NCBI GenBank assembly: GCA_016342345.1
Contig: JAEINO010000003.1
Coordinates: 1-64,000 of the forward strand
From: Pseudodesulfovibrio sp.
GTDB lineage: Bacteria > Desulfobacterota > Desulfovibrionia > Desulfovibrionales > Desulfovibrionaceae
Direction: 5' to 3'
DNA length: 64,000 nucleotides
In this document: piece after piece, positions 7,087 to 15,952 of the stretch
Numbering within the stretch: the stretch's first letter is position 1
Layout of the letters: every line of letters begins with the position of its first letter
Translations under genes and position numbers: made by a program
Notes under the pieces: model-generated
What the model saw: the letters and a program-made list of their open reading frames with translations, nothing else
Told to the model about the DNA's origin: nothing
Database searches by the model: none

Positions 7087-8076
7087 ATGACACGTTCCCG
7101 GATCAACATCGCTTTCGGCGCACTCCTGTGTGCACTCGTCCTATTCACTTCCGCTCCGGCCGTGGCCGGAGATCACGACAAGGCCCAGGCCAAACAGGCC
7201 ATCGTGCTTGCCGCTTTCGGCACATCCTACCCGGATGCACTGCAATCCATCTTGAACATCAAGAACAAAGTGGAAAAGGCCAACCCCGGCATTCCGGTCA
7301 AGCTGGCCTTCACCTCCAGCATCATCCGCGACATCTGGCAGGAACGCCAAAATGATCCGGCCTGGATAAAAGAGAATCCCGGCATCCCCAAAGAAATCCT
7401 GTTTGTCAAAAACCCACTGGCAACCATTGCAAGCCTGCAAAACGACGGTTTTACCGACATCTCGGTCCAGTCCCTGCATGTCTTCGCGGGAGAAGAATTC
7501 GCAGACCTCAAAGAACTGATGATCGGCCTTCGCTCCATACGCACGGTCAAGGCCAAATCTGTCCCGTTCACACGTCTGCGTCTGGGACGCCCGGCTCTGG
7601 GCATGCCCGGAGACGTCTATCCATACACTGACGACATCGCTGCTGGCGTCAAGGCATTGAAAGCCGATGTGGATGAAGCCAAGAAAATGAACGCCGCCCT
7701 TGTCTACATGGGACACGGAAACGACTTTTTCTCGACCGGCATCTACGCCCAGCTCCAGCGGGAAATGCAGCAGACCTACAAACGCCCGATCTTCATCGGC
7801 TGCGTGGAAGGCTTTCCGAACTTTGATGATCTGCTGGCCGGACTCAAGAAATCCGGAGAGAAAAACATTCTCATGAAACCGCTCATGATAGTGGCAGGAG
7901 ATCACGCCTCCAACGACATGGCCGGAGACGAAGAGGACTCGTGGAAAGTCATGCTGACCAAAGCCGGTTTCAAGGTCAAAACCGACCTGCGTGGTCTGGG
8001 CGTGGTTGACACTTGGGCCGACCTCTACGTCAAGCACCTGAATGATGCCATGACGCAAACGCACATGCTCCCGTAA
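7087..8076 (+). CDS. cbiK: exported sirohydrochlorin cobaltochelatase, CbiK-P type
   Basis: 329 residues. A signal peptide (charged MTRSRINIAF, hydrophobic core, cleavage near APAVAG) precedes a CbiK domain beginning AIVLAAFGTSYPDAL. Active-site residues of the family are present: His210 (YMGHGND), Glu241 (CVEGFP) and His273 (AGDHASND), with the usual 63-residue spacing between the histidines. CbiK inserts Co2+ into sirohydrochlorin. D. vulgaris is known to have such a periplasmic form that binds haem; its physiological role (metal or tetrapyrrole trafficking with the adjoining importer) is unresolved. First gene of the riboswitch operon, 14 bp before the permease. A haem-ligand His is not evident in the segment where I would expect it. 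Confidence 0.93.
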   Translation: MTRSRINIAFGALLCALVLFTSAPAVAGDHDKAQAKQAIVLAAFGTSYPDALQSILNIKNKVEKANPGIPVKLAFTSSIIRDIWQERQNDPAWIKENPGIPKEILFVKNPLATIASLQNDGFTDISVQSLHVFAGEEFADLKELMIGLRSIRTVKAKSVPFTRLRLGRPALGMPGDVYPYTDDIAAGVKALKADVDEAKKMNAALVYMGHGNDFFSTGIYAQLQREMQQTYKRPIFIGCVEGFPNFDDLLAGLKKSGEKNILMKPLMIVAGDHASNDMAGDEEDSWKVMLTKAGFKVKTDLRGLGVVDTWADLYVKHLNDAMTQTHMLP

Positions 8077-8090
8077 CGGATCACGATATA

Positions 8091-9131
8091 ATGACCGCCG
8101 TTCCCCGCATCCGAACAGCCCGCGCAGGGTTGATGATCACACTTCTCGCTCTTGTTTTGGGCGGGCTGGTTGTCATCACCACCAGCATGGGTTTCATCCC
8201 CATATCGCCAGGCGAAACGCTCGGCGTCATGTGGGACGGACTGCGGGGGGCGGCGAATCTTTCTGATCAACTCCACCAGAGCATCATTCTCGAAGTCCGA
8301 TTGCCACGAATCCTGACAGCGGTATCCGTTGGATTCGGTCTGGCCGTGGCAGGTACGGTCTTCCAGGGACTGCTGCTGAATCCACTGGCCGACCCATTCA
8401 CTCTGGGAGTTTCATCCGGGGCAGCCTTTGGCGCGGCCCTGGCCCTCCTTCTCGGCCTGACATTCCTTGGCCCCCCCACTCTCTGTGCCATGGCATTCAT
8501 GGGAGCGGTTGCCACACTTTTTGCGGTCATTACAATGTCCGGACGCGACTCCGAGTTATCACCCACCAATCTCATCCTGTCAGGGGTCATCGTCTCTGCC
8601 ATTCTGTCGGCAGGCCTGAGCCTGATCAAATATCTGGCCGACGATCGTGTATCCGTCATCGTCTTCTGGCTCATGGGCAGCTTCGTATCCAGAACATGGT
8701 ACGATGCCCTGCTCACCACCGTAACCGGACTGTCCGGCTTTGCAATCTGCCTCTACTTTGCCCGCGATCTGAACATCATGAGCCTGGGTTCTCGCTCAGC
8801 CAAAAGCCTTGGCGTGGACACCGGCCGAGTGCGCCTCATCCTTCTCCTCACCGCTTCTCTCATCAGCGCGATGTGCGTCTCTGTTTCAGGCATCATCGGC
8901 TTTGTCGGCCTGATCATCCCGCACCTGATGCGCTTTGTGGTCGGACCGGATAACCGCTGGCTCCTGCCCGCATCCGGCCTGGGCGGAGCCATCCTTCTCC
9001 TCCTGGCTGACACCCTGACCCGCGCAGTACTCCCGCATGAAGTTCCCATCGGCGTACTCACCGCCCTGATCGGCGGTCCCATGTTCTGTTGGATATTCAG
9101 CCGCACCCGCTCCGGGAGACATCGTGGATAA
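8091..9131 (+). CDS. FecCD/BtuC-family ABC transporter permease
   Basis: 346 residues, strongly hydrophobic, with about ten membrane helices and the signatures of the BtuC/FecCD family: RLPRILTAVSVGFGLAVAGT near the N-terminus and GIIGFVGLIIPHLMRF, the segment including the coupling region to the ATPase. Its 3' end overlaps the ATPase gene by 8 bp. With the ATPase and binding protein it makes a complete class II importer. Cobalamin or another corrinoid is the probable substrate given the B12 riboswitch, but the same family also moves haem, ferric siderophores and cobalt complexes. Confidence 0.93.
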   Translation: MTAVPRIRTARAGLMITLLALVLGGLVVITTSMGFIPISPGETLGVMWDGLRGAANLSDQLHQSIILEVRLPRILTAVSVGFGLAVAGTVFQGLLLNPLADPFTLGVSSGAAFGAALALLLGLTFLGPPTLCAMAFMGAVATLFAVITMSGRDSELSPTNLILSGVIVSAILSAGLSLIKYLADDRVSVIVFWLMGSFVSRTWYDALLTTVTGLSGFAICLYFARDLNIMSLGSRSAKSLGVDTGRVRLILLLTASLISAMCVSVSGIIGFVGLIIPHLMRFVVGPDNRWLLPASGLGGAILLLLADTLTRAVLPHEVPIGVLTALIGGPMFCWIFSRTRSGRHRG

Positions 9132-9912
9132 GGTCACCTATGACATCAAGGGACTCAGCTTCGGCTACAGCGAAACATGCGTCCTCAACGACCTTGACCT
9201 GACGTTCGAACCGGGCACGCTCACTGCCATTGTCGGTCCGAACGGCAGCGGCAAATCAACCCTGCTCGACCTCATGTCAGGCCACCATGCTCCGACTGCG
9301 GGAACCGTCCATATCTGCGGCAAATCTGTCAGCAGCTACAATCCAGTCGAACTTGCCCGTTTGACGGCTTTGGTGCCGCAAGAATTCGACTTCAATTTTC
9401 CCTTTACCGTGCGCGAAGCCGTGCTCATGGGACGACATCCTCACATTCCCCGCTTTTCACACCCCTCGGCACACGACATGGCCTTGGTTGACATGGCCAT
9501 GAAAATGACTGACATCGCCCTTCTTGGTGACCGAATTCTGGCCGAACTGTCAGGCGGAGAAAAACAACGAACCATATTTGCCCGGGCATTGGCCCAAGAC
9601 ACACCGGCCCTGTTACTGGACGAGCCGACATCGTCCATGGATATCTGCCACGCCCTCAAGTCGATGACAGAATTAAAAAGACTGACACGAGAAAAACAAC
9701 GCACAGTTGTCACGATTCTTCACGATCTCAATCTGGCCGCAGGATTTTGCGACCGGATTGTCATGCTCAAACATGGCCGCATTCACGCCTGGGGAAACGC
9801 TACAGAAACCATCACTGCCGAAGCCATCAGTAACGTCTTCGGGGTCCATGCCAATGTCATCAACACTGCAACCGGATTACACATCTCATACGGAATAAAG
9901 GAACGACCTTAA
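9124..9912 (+). CDS. BtuD/FepC-type ABC transporter ATPase
   Basis: 262 residues starting at GTG 9124 inside the permease gene. Walker A GPNGSGKST, the Q-loop around LVPQEFDF, signature LSGGEKQR, Walker B ALLLDEPTSSMD and switch His (ILHDLN) are all intact. It powers the importer formed with the permease upstream and the periplasmic protein downstream, whose ATG overlaps its stop codon. Confidence 0.94.
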   Translation: MDKVTYDIKGLSFGYSETCVLNDLDLTFEPGTLTAIVGPNGSGKSTLLDLMSGHHAPTAGTVHICGKSVSSYNPVELARLTALVPQEFDFNFPFTVREAVLMGRHPHIPRFSHPSAHDMALVDMAMKMTDIALLGDRILAELSGGEKQRTIFARALAQDTPALLLDEPTSSMDICHALKSMTELKRLTREKQRTVVTILHDLNLAAGFCDRIVMLKHGRIHAWGNATETITAEAISNVFGVHANVINTATGLHISYGIKERP

Positions 9913-10814
9913 TGCGCCTCATCTGCTCACTCATCTTCACGCTCCTGCTCTGCACCCCGGTTCTTGCGCAAACAATCACCGATGACTCAGGCCGGACAAT
10001 CACATTCGATCATCCGTTCACCCGCATCATCTCGCTGTATGCAGCACACAGCGAGAATCTCTTCAACCTCGGACTGGATGACGAGGTAATCGGCGTCACC
10101 CAGAATGAGGATTATCCTTTGCACGCCAAAGAAAAAACTGCGTACAACGCCCGGGACGGAGTGGAACGATTCCTTGCAGCCAAGCCGGACCTCATCATTA
10201 TCCGCCCCATGCTCAATCAAGGCCATTCCCGACTCTGGGCCGCACTGGAACGCAATGGCATCACCGTGGTTTCCCTGCAACCGAATACTATCGAAGAAAT
10301 GTACGAATACTGGCGGACTCTCGCCAAACTGACAGGTCAGGAAGTTCAGGCGGAATCCATGGTCGCGGACTTCAAGTCCGGACTGGGACGAGTCGAGCAA
10401 CGACTGACGGCCTTTCCGAAAAGCGAACGGCCCGGAGTTTTCTTTGAATCCATCCACCGCAAGCTCTCCACTTTTTCACCCGATTCCATGCCTCTTTTCG
10501 TACTGAAAATGGCGGGCGGCATCAATGTGGCCACCGATGCAAAGTCCCGCAACGGTACCAACATCGCATCCTACGGACTGGAACGTCTCCTCGCCAAATC
10601 CGCTGGCATTGACGTCTACCTGGCGCAATATGGTGCCATGAACGAAGTGGATGTACATACAATCATGAACGGACCTGCTTCATCACGAATCAAGGCGGTC
10701 CGTGACGGCAACGTCTTTCTGGTGGATGAACGGCTGGTGTCAAGACCGACCATGCGACTCCTGACCGGAATCAATACCCTGCATGGCCTTCTGCACCCGA
10801 CCATCACACGCTGA
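9912..10814 (+). CDS. periplasmic binding protein of the corrinoid/iron-type importer (BtuF/FepB-like)
   Basis: 300 residues with a cleavable signal (MRLICSLIFTLLLCTPVLAQ) followed by ITDDSGRTITF, the standard opening of class III (BtuF/FhuD-like) binding proteins, RIISLYAAHSENLFNLG and KPDLIIIRP. The fold delivers a chelate or corrinoid to the FecCD permease. Ligand unknown; the B12 riboswitch and flanking corrin genes favour a corrinoid, cobalt chelate or tetrapyrrole precursor. Confidence 0.9.
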   Translation: MRLICSLIFTLLLCTPVLAQTITDDSGRTITFDHPFTRIISLYAAHSENLFNLGLDDEVIGVTQNEDYPLHAKEKTAYNARDGVERFLAAKPDLIIIRPMLNQGHSRLWAALERNGITVVSLQPNTIEEMYEYWRTLAKLTGQEVQAESMVADFKSGLGRVEQRLTAFPKSERPGVFFESIHRKLSTFSPDSMPLFVLKMAGGINVATDAKSRNGTNIASYGLERLLAKSAGIDVYLAQYGAMNEVDVHTIMNGPASSRIKAVRDGNVFLVDERLVSRPTMRLLTGINTLHGLLHPTITR

Positions 10815-10872
10815 CGCGTACCCGAAACAACATCAAATATTATCCCCTGAATACAGGACTAGGAATCACCAC

Positions 10873-11589
10873 ATGACCACAACTGGCATATTGTACGGCA
10901 TAGGAGTCGGCCCAGGCGACCCGGAACTTCTCACTCTCAAGGCAGTCCGCATCCTGGGCGAGGTGAGCGTGATCTTTGCGGCCGCCTCCACCAAGAACGA
11001 CTATTCCACGGCGTATTCCATTGCCAAACCGCACCTGAAAAATGACGTGCGTGTGGAACAACTCGGTTTTCCCATGACCAAGGATAAGGACGAACTGGAG
11101 AAAGCGTGGCAGGCCAATGCCGAAATCGTGGCAAATGTCCTCAAGAACGGCGAAAATGCAGCCTTCCTGACCTTGGGCGACCCTCTGACCTATTCCACAT
11201 ATGGCTACCTGCAACGGACTCTGCTGGCCCTTGATCCGACAGTCAGACTCCAGGCTATACCAGGGATCACCTCCTTTCAGGCCGCAGCCTCGAAAATCGG
11301 ACTGGTCATGGCCGAATCAAAGGAATCATTGCTCATCACTTCCGGCGTCACCGACCCTGACAAATTGGAAGCACAACTTGACGTGGCTGACAATGCCGTT
11401 ATTCTGAAGGCATACAAGAATTTCGAGGAAATTCGCGATACGCTGACCCGGCTCCGACTGGACGACAAGACCGTACTGATCTCCCGGCTTGGCATGGATG
11501 GCGAATCCATTCTCATGGACATCAAGGACGCACCCAAAACGCCACACTATTTTTCACTGGCACTCGTAACGAAAAACAGGAAGCAATGA
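10873..11589 (+). CDS. cobI: precorrin-2/cobalt-factor II C20-methyltransferase
   Basis: 238 residues from ATG 10873; this start is chosen over an in-frame upstream ATG at 10783, which would overlap the binding-protein gene, because an AGGACTAGGA ribosome binding site precedes it and the family motif begins there (GILYGIGVGPGDPELLTLKA). GDPLTYSTYGYL and the IPGITSFQAAASKIGL segment are typical of CbiL/CobI in the SAM-dependent tetrapyrrole methylase family. In an organism with CbiK (early cobalt insertion) the substrate is cobalt-factor II, so CbiL would be an equally good name. Overlaps the next gene by 4 bp (ATGA). Confidence 0.93.
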   Translation: MTTTGILYGIGVGPGDPELLTLKAVRILGEVSVIFAAASTKNDYSTAYSIAKPHLKNDVRVEQLGFPMTKDKDELEKAWQANAEIVANVLKNGENAAFLTLGDPLTYSTYGYLQRTLLALDPTVRLQAIPGITSFQAAASKIGLVMAESKESLLITSGVTDPDKLEAQLDVADNAVILKAYKNFEEIRDTLTRLRLDDKTVLISRLGMDGESILMDIKDAPKTPHYFSLALVTKNRKQ

Positions 11590-12380
11590 AAACAGCCATA
11601 GTCCTCGCCGCATTCGGCTCCCGCCGCGAAAACGCCATGAATTCGCTTGAGCATATCACCAAACGAGTCCAGGAAGCATACCCGGACGTGCCGGTGCGCG
11701 TCGCATATACATCCAAGACCATCCGCGGGCACATGAAAAAGGCAGGCGAGGAAGTGGACTCCGTTCCCATGGCATTGGACAACCTGCTGGCCGAGGGCGT
11801 GACCCACGTTGCAATCCAGTCCCTGCATCTCATTCCCGGAACCGAATTTCACGAACTGCTTAGCCTTGCCAACGAACAAACTCTCAAGGATGACGGCTTC
11901 AACCGCGTGGAAGTGGGTTTCCCCCTCGTGGCAGGAGAAGCCGGGGTCGAAATGATCGCCGACACTATCCTGTCCATTACCCCGGAAGGTAAAGAAACAA
12001 ATGATGCGGTCCTTTTCATGGGTCATGGCACAAAGCACGATGGCAATATCTATTACGAGATTCTGCACCGGGCCTTCCAGAAACGGGACAGGACGATCCA
12101 TATGGGTGCCATGGAGGCTGAACCGGGCATTGACACGATCATTAAACGGTTCCAAAAGGACGGTGTCAAAAAAGCCTATCTGCTGCCTTTCCTGTTCGGA
12201 ACCGGTTGGCATGCTGCCCGTGACATGGTGGGCGATGACGAAACCAGCTGGAAAAGCCGACTGGAGCAGGCTGGCATCGAATGCGAAGCAATCCTGAAAG
12301 GGGCCGGGGAATACGACCGACTGGTAGACATCTGGCTCAAACATCTGGACGATGCAATGAAACGCATGGCCAAATGCTGA
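11586..12380 (+). CDS. cbiK: cytosolic sirohydrochlorin cobaltochelatase, CbiK
   Basis: 264 residues with no signal peptide: MKTAIVLAAFGSRRENAM opens directly into the chelatase fold. Catalytic-type residues His147 (FMGHGTKHD), Glu177 (AMEAEPG) and His209 (GTGWHAARDMVGDD) are present. It inserts Co2+ into sirohydrochlorin to give cobalt-sirohydrochlorin, the first committed step of the anaerobic B12 pathway and the substrate of CobI/CbiL encoded just upstream. The operon thus encodes two CbiK paralogues for two compartments. Confidence 0.94.
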   Translation: MKTAIVLAAFGSRRENAMNSLEHITKRVQEAYPDVPVRVAYTSKTIRGHMKKAGEEVDSVPMALDNLLAEGVTHVAIQSLHLIPGTEFHELLSLANEQTLKDDGFNRVEVGFPLVAGEAGVEMIADTILSITPEGKETNDAVLFMGHGTKHDGNIYYEILHRAFQKRDRTIHMGAMEAEPGIDTIIKRFQKDGVKKAYLLPFLFGTGWHAARDMVGDDETSWKSRLEQAGIECEAILKGAGEYDRLVDIWLKHLDDAMKRMAKC

Positions 12381-12625
12381 GACCTATATCAAAAGATTTC
12401 CTGCCCATATCAAGACGCCTCTTGAATTCGTCCCGGCTCAAAGGCTGCACATCAAATCGCCAGCCACATCCTGCCACGACATAAAATCATGATAAACAGC
12501 GCATTTTCTGATAATACTCTCAGTAATTCGCACAACGACACCTCACTCGGATATTCTATAGCGGCCAGCAACCATTTACAGGCCAGCACCCATGAGATAG
12601 TCTCCCGACATCAACGGAGAAGAGC

Positions 12626-14173
12626 GTGAGCATAGTCATACACACACACGATAACGACCGGGTGGTCCTTGAACCCCGCCCGGACGACACCCTTGCCAAG
12701 GCGGTCTTTCTCAGCCGTCTCTGGCACGATGTGCCGCTGTGTTCCGGGCTGGGCAAATGCGGGCTGTGTCGCGTGCGCTATATCTCGGAAGCTCCCGAGG
12801 CCAACCTCGATGAATTAAAGAAACTCGGAAAGGACAGTCTGGCTGACGGCTGGAGGCTTTCCTGCCTTCACCCCGCAGATGACTGCGAAATCGAATTGCC
12901 CGAGCCGGTCCGCAGTCAACACGCCGTACATACCCTGACCGAAAAAACCGGAAATTTCAGGCTGGCCGTGGACCTTGGCACCACTTCAATACACTGGACC
13001 GCGCTCATTGATGACACCCCCGTTGCATCGGGACAGGAACTCAACCCGCAAATGGGTATGGGCAGCGAGGTCATGACCCGACTGGCAGCGACTGGCACTG
13101 CCGAAGGCCGCTTTGTCCTGCGCGAGTTGATCACAAGCCGTCTCGCACACCTTGCGGCCATGACAGCAGACAGGACTGGCGGACAATGCACAGCCCTTGC
13201 CGTATCCGGCAACTCTGCCATGATCTATATCCTGCTCGGCAAAAAGCCAGATGATCTGGCCACCGCACCCTACACGCTCTCCTATGTCGGAGGCGATGAA
13301 AGGGAGTTGAGCCCAAGCCTGCCACCTGCCTACATCCCGCCCCTTCTGGCCCCCTTTGTGGGCGCGGATTTGAGTGCCGGCCTGACTGCCATAGAATACG
13401 ACACAAACCCAATGTATCCCTTTCTCCTGGCCGACCTCGGCACCAACGGAGAATTCATTCTGGCCTTGTCACCCACAAAACGACTCTGCGCCAGCGTGCC
13501 CATGGGACCGGCTCTGGAAGGCGTCGGGCTTTCATTCGGACGCACGGCAGGCCCCGGCGCCATTACCGGCTTCACCCTGACGCCCAAAGGGCTTGAATTC
13601 AATTATTTCGACATCTCCCAAAATGGTCATCCGGGTATAAGCGGCACTGGCTACCTGTCGTTGACAGCCATTCTGCTCAGGCACGGCGTGCTTGACGAAA
13701 CAGGCCATTTCGGGCAGGGAAAAACCCCGCTTGCCGCCAAACTGGCCGCCAAACTAACAACCATTGCCGATGAGCCAACCCTTGCCATTGCCAACGGATT
13801 GCATTTCCCGGCATCGGATGTGGAAGAAATCCTCAAAGTCAAGGCTGCATTCAACCTGGCAATGTCTGCACTACTGGACAGAGCCGGATTCGGTCCATCA
13901 GGGCTGAACGCAATCCATATTGCAGGTGCACTGGGCGAGCATGTCAGTCTGGACGATCTGGAAACTCTCGGGTTTCTCCCAGCCGGCTGCAAGACGAAAA
14001 CGACCAAAGCCGGCAACACGTCACTCAAGGGCACGGAACTGATTTTGACCAAACCCGGAGCGCGGGCTTTTGCCGAGACGCTACCGGACACCATAACCGC
14101 TCTGGATCTGGCCGCCGACACCACATTCGGCACCCGGTATCTGGAAAGGATGCGATTCACCTATGTCGATTGA
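12626..14173 (+). CDS. RACo-like 2Fe-2S/ASKHA-domain protein (DUF4445 family)
   Basis: 515 residues from GTG 12626, preceded by GGAGAAGAG. Residues 1-90 are a plant-type ferredoxin domain with cysteines 39, 45, 48 and 80 (PLCSGLGKCGLC ... LSC), fitting a [2Fe-2S] cluster. The remainder is an ASKHA-type ATPase-like fold (LAVDLGTTSIHW; LADLGTNGEFIL; HIAGALGEHV). This is the layout of RACo, the reductive activator of corrinoid/iron-sulfur proteins and methyltransferases. No corrinoid protein is encoded beside it. The 245 bp upstream show no clear promoter or riboswitch. The 3' end overlaps the Rsm22-like gene by 11 bp. Confidence 0.85.
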   Translation: MSIVIHTHDNDRVVLEPRPDDTLAKAVFLSRLWHDVPLCSGLGKCGLCRVRYISEAPEANLDELKKLGKDSLADGWRLSCLHPADDCEIELPEPVRSQHAVHTLTEKTGNFRLAVDLGTTSIHWTALIDDTPVASGQELNPQMGMGSEVMTRLAATGTAEGRFVLRELITSRLAHLAAMTADRTGGQCTALAVSGNSAMIYILLGKKPDDLATAPYTLSYVGGDERELSPSLPPAYIPPLLAPFVGADLSAGLTAIEYDTNPMYPFLLADLGTNGEFILALSPTKRLCASVPMGPALEGVGLSFGRTAGPGAITGFTLTPKGLEFNYFDISQNGHPGISGTGYLSLTAILLRHGVLDETGHFGQGKTPLAAKLAAKLTTIADEPTLAIANGLHFPASDVEEILKVKAAFNLAMSALLDRAGFGPSGLNAIHIAGALGEHVSLDDLETLGFLPAGCKTKTTKAGNTSLKGTELILTKPGARAFAETLPDTITALDLAADTTFGTRYLERMRFTYVD

Positions 14174-15296
14174 TCTGCTTTTCCCCAACATCACGGACGC
14201 CAATGCGGCAGAGCTTGAACGCTTCGGCGACATTCTGAAAAAAGTCTGGCCCATGAAAGCCAAGCACCGCGATCACCTCAGATACGATATCAAGGACATG
14301 TCGCGCAGCCTTACCTCCGAACGATCAGAACGTCGGTTGGATTACATGACCGACGCCAAATTTCTTTCACCCTACCTGTGCTATTTCCTGCCATGGAATC
14401 TCTACCGCATGTCCAGACTGTTCACGGGCATGGAACTGGATATCCCGGACAACGGAGAGATCGTGGACATCGGTTCCGGGCCACTGACTGCGGTCATCGC
14501 CCTGTGGATGTCACGGCCCCACCTGCGCGAACGCAAACTCAATTTTACCTGCATGGACCTGTCAGCCAAAGCCATGCAAGCCGGACTCAGTTTATTCAAG
14601 GCCATGGCTGGTGACGATACGAAATGGCGCATCAAGACAGCCAAGGCTTCCTTTACCGACCAGATCAAGCGCAAAGCCGACCTGATCATCGCAGCCAATG
14701 CCTTCAACGAACTGGACTGGTCGGGCAGAACCAGCCGCCCGCAAGCCGAAAAGCTGACACGGCACCTCATCAAATCCACCAAGGAATCAGGCCGAATCCT
14801 GATCGTCGAGACCGGTGTCAGGCTGTCGGGCCGTATTATCTCGGAAGTACGCACACAGATGCTTGAACAGGGATTCAACCCTCTCGCACCATGCCCGCAC
14901 GTTGGAACATGCCCCATGCCCGCTACCGGAAAGGGAGCCCCATGGTGCCATTTCAATTTCTCGGTCAAGGGCGCACCCAAATGGCTCCAGATGCTGTCTG
15001 CCGAGGCAGAACTGCAAAAAGAAGGCGTTTCACTCAACTTTCTCTATCTTTCGCGCAAGGGGGGCAAGGACTGGGGTGCCGTGCGTACCATCTCAGAACC
15101 GTTCGACCTGCACGGAGGCAAAGCACAGTATGCATGTTCCGACAGAGGGCTCACCCTGGTGGACTACGGCCTGAGACATCGGCCGCTCTACCCCGGACAG
15201 ACCATTGTCCCGGACTGGCCCGACAAGCCCAAAGTTGATGTCAAATCCGGCGCGCTCATCCTCACATTCAAGGAACAGCCAGCCAAAAAACAATGA
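14163..15296 (+). CDS. Rsm22-like SAM-dependent methyltransferase with Cys cluster
   Basis: 377 residues. The SAM motif VDIGSGPLT (101-109), NAFNELDW (179-186) and the cysteine set APCPHVGTCPM (Cys244, Cys250) plus PWCHF (Cys262) match the Rsm22/METTL17 family, linked to assembly of the ribosomal small subunit and, in the mitochondrial relative, to a 4Fe-4S cluster. I see three of the expected Cys ligands in this segment. The gene overlaps its upstream neighbour and lipB (4 bp), so all appear to be co-translated. Confidence 0.82.
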   Translation: MSIDLLFPNITDANAAELERFGDILKKVWPMKAKHRDHLRYDIKDMSRSLTSERSERRLDYMTDAKFLSPYLCYFLPWNLYRMSRLFTGMELDIPDNGEIVDIGSGPLTAVIALWMSRPHLRERKLNFTCMDLSAKAMQAGLSLFKAMAGDDTKWRIKTAKASFTDQIKRKADLIIAANAFNELDWSGRTSRPQAEKLTRHLIKSTKESGRILIVETGVRLSGRIISEVRTQMLEQGFNPLAPCPHVGTCPMPATGKGAPWCHFNFSVKGAPKWLQMLSAEAELQKEGVSLNFLYLSRKGGKDWGAVRTISEPFDLHGGKAQYACSDRGLTLVDYGLRHRPLYPGQTIVPDWPDKPKVDVKSGALILTFKEQPAKKQ

Positions 15297-15952
15297 ACAT
15301 CATCGATCTTGGACTGATCAGCTACAGGCAAGCCGAAGCCCTGCAACTTGAGACCCTCAAAGGTGTTACTTCCGGCGAAAAGGAAAATACCCTTTTCCTG
15401 CTGGAACACCCCGCAGTCATCACACTGGGGCGTCAGGGCGGAGCCGAGAACCTGCTGGCGGACGAAACATGGCTCGCCTCGCAAGGCATAGAACTCGCCC
15501 AGACATCCAGGGGCGGAAACATTACCTGTCATTTCCCCGGACAACTGGTGGCCTACCCCATCTGGCGGGTTGAAAAACGACTCGGCGGCATGAAAAAATT
15601 CTTCCACGACATGGAAGAGGCGGTCATGAACACCTGCGCACATTTCGACGTCACAACAAAACGACGAGTCGGACATCCCGGTGTGTGGGTGGACGAATCA
15701 CGGAAAATATGCTCAATGGGCATCGGCGTCCGTCGCTGGGTCACATACCATGGCCTGTCTCTCAATGTGAAACGCGACGTCAGCCTGTTCGAAAAAATAA
15801 CCCTGTGCGGCATTCAGGGAGCGGTACCCACATCGCTCAGCGCAGAAGCCGAACAAGACGTAACACTCAAGGATGCCAAGGATGCCTTTGCCCAAGAATT
15901 CAGAAAAGCCTTTGCGGATTCCACCGTGGCTTCGGATAAAACTCCCAAATAG
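15293..15952 (+). CDS. lipB: octanoyl-[ACP]:protein N-octanoyltransferase LipB
   Basis: 219 residues. Conserved blocks RGGNITCHFPGQLVAYPIW, GHPGVWVDESRKICSMGIGV and TYHGLSLNV are typical of LipB; Lys138 and Cys172 (TLCGIQGAVPTSL) occupy the positions of the catalytic Lys and thioester-forming Cys. It transfers octanoate from acyl carrier protein to lipoyl domains, after which LipA inserts sulfur. Its 3' end overlaps the likely lipA start by about 80 bp. Confidence 0.95.
   Translation: MNIIDLGLISYRQAEALQLETLKGVTSGEKENTLFLLEHPAVITLGRQGGAENLLADETWLASQGIELAQTSRGGNITCHFPGQLVAYPIWRVEKRLGGMKKFFHDMEEAVMNTCAHFDVTTKRRVGHPGVWVDESRKICSMGIGVRRWVTYHGLSLNVKRDVSLFEKITLCGIQGAVPTSLSAEAEQDVTLKDAKDAFAQEFRKAFADSTVASDKTPK

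Noticed and set aside
7141-8064. Long open frame antisense to the exported cbiK
   Set aside because: Mirror frame of a strongly coding gene, with no plausible domain or initiation signals.
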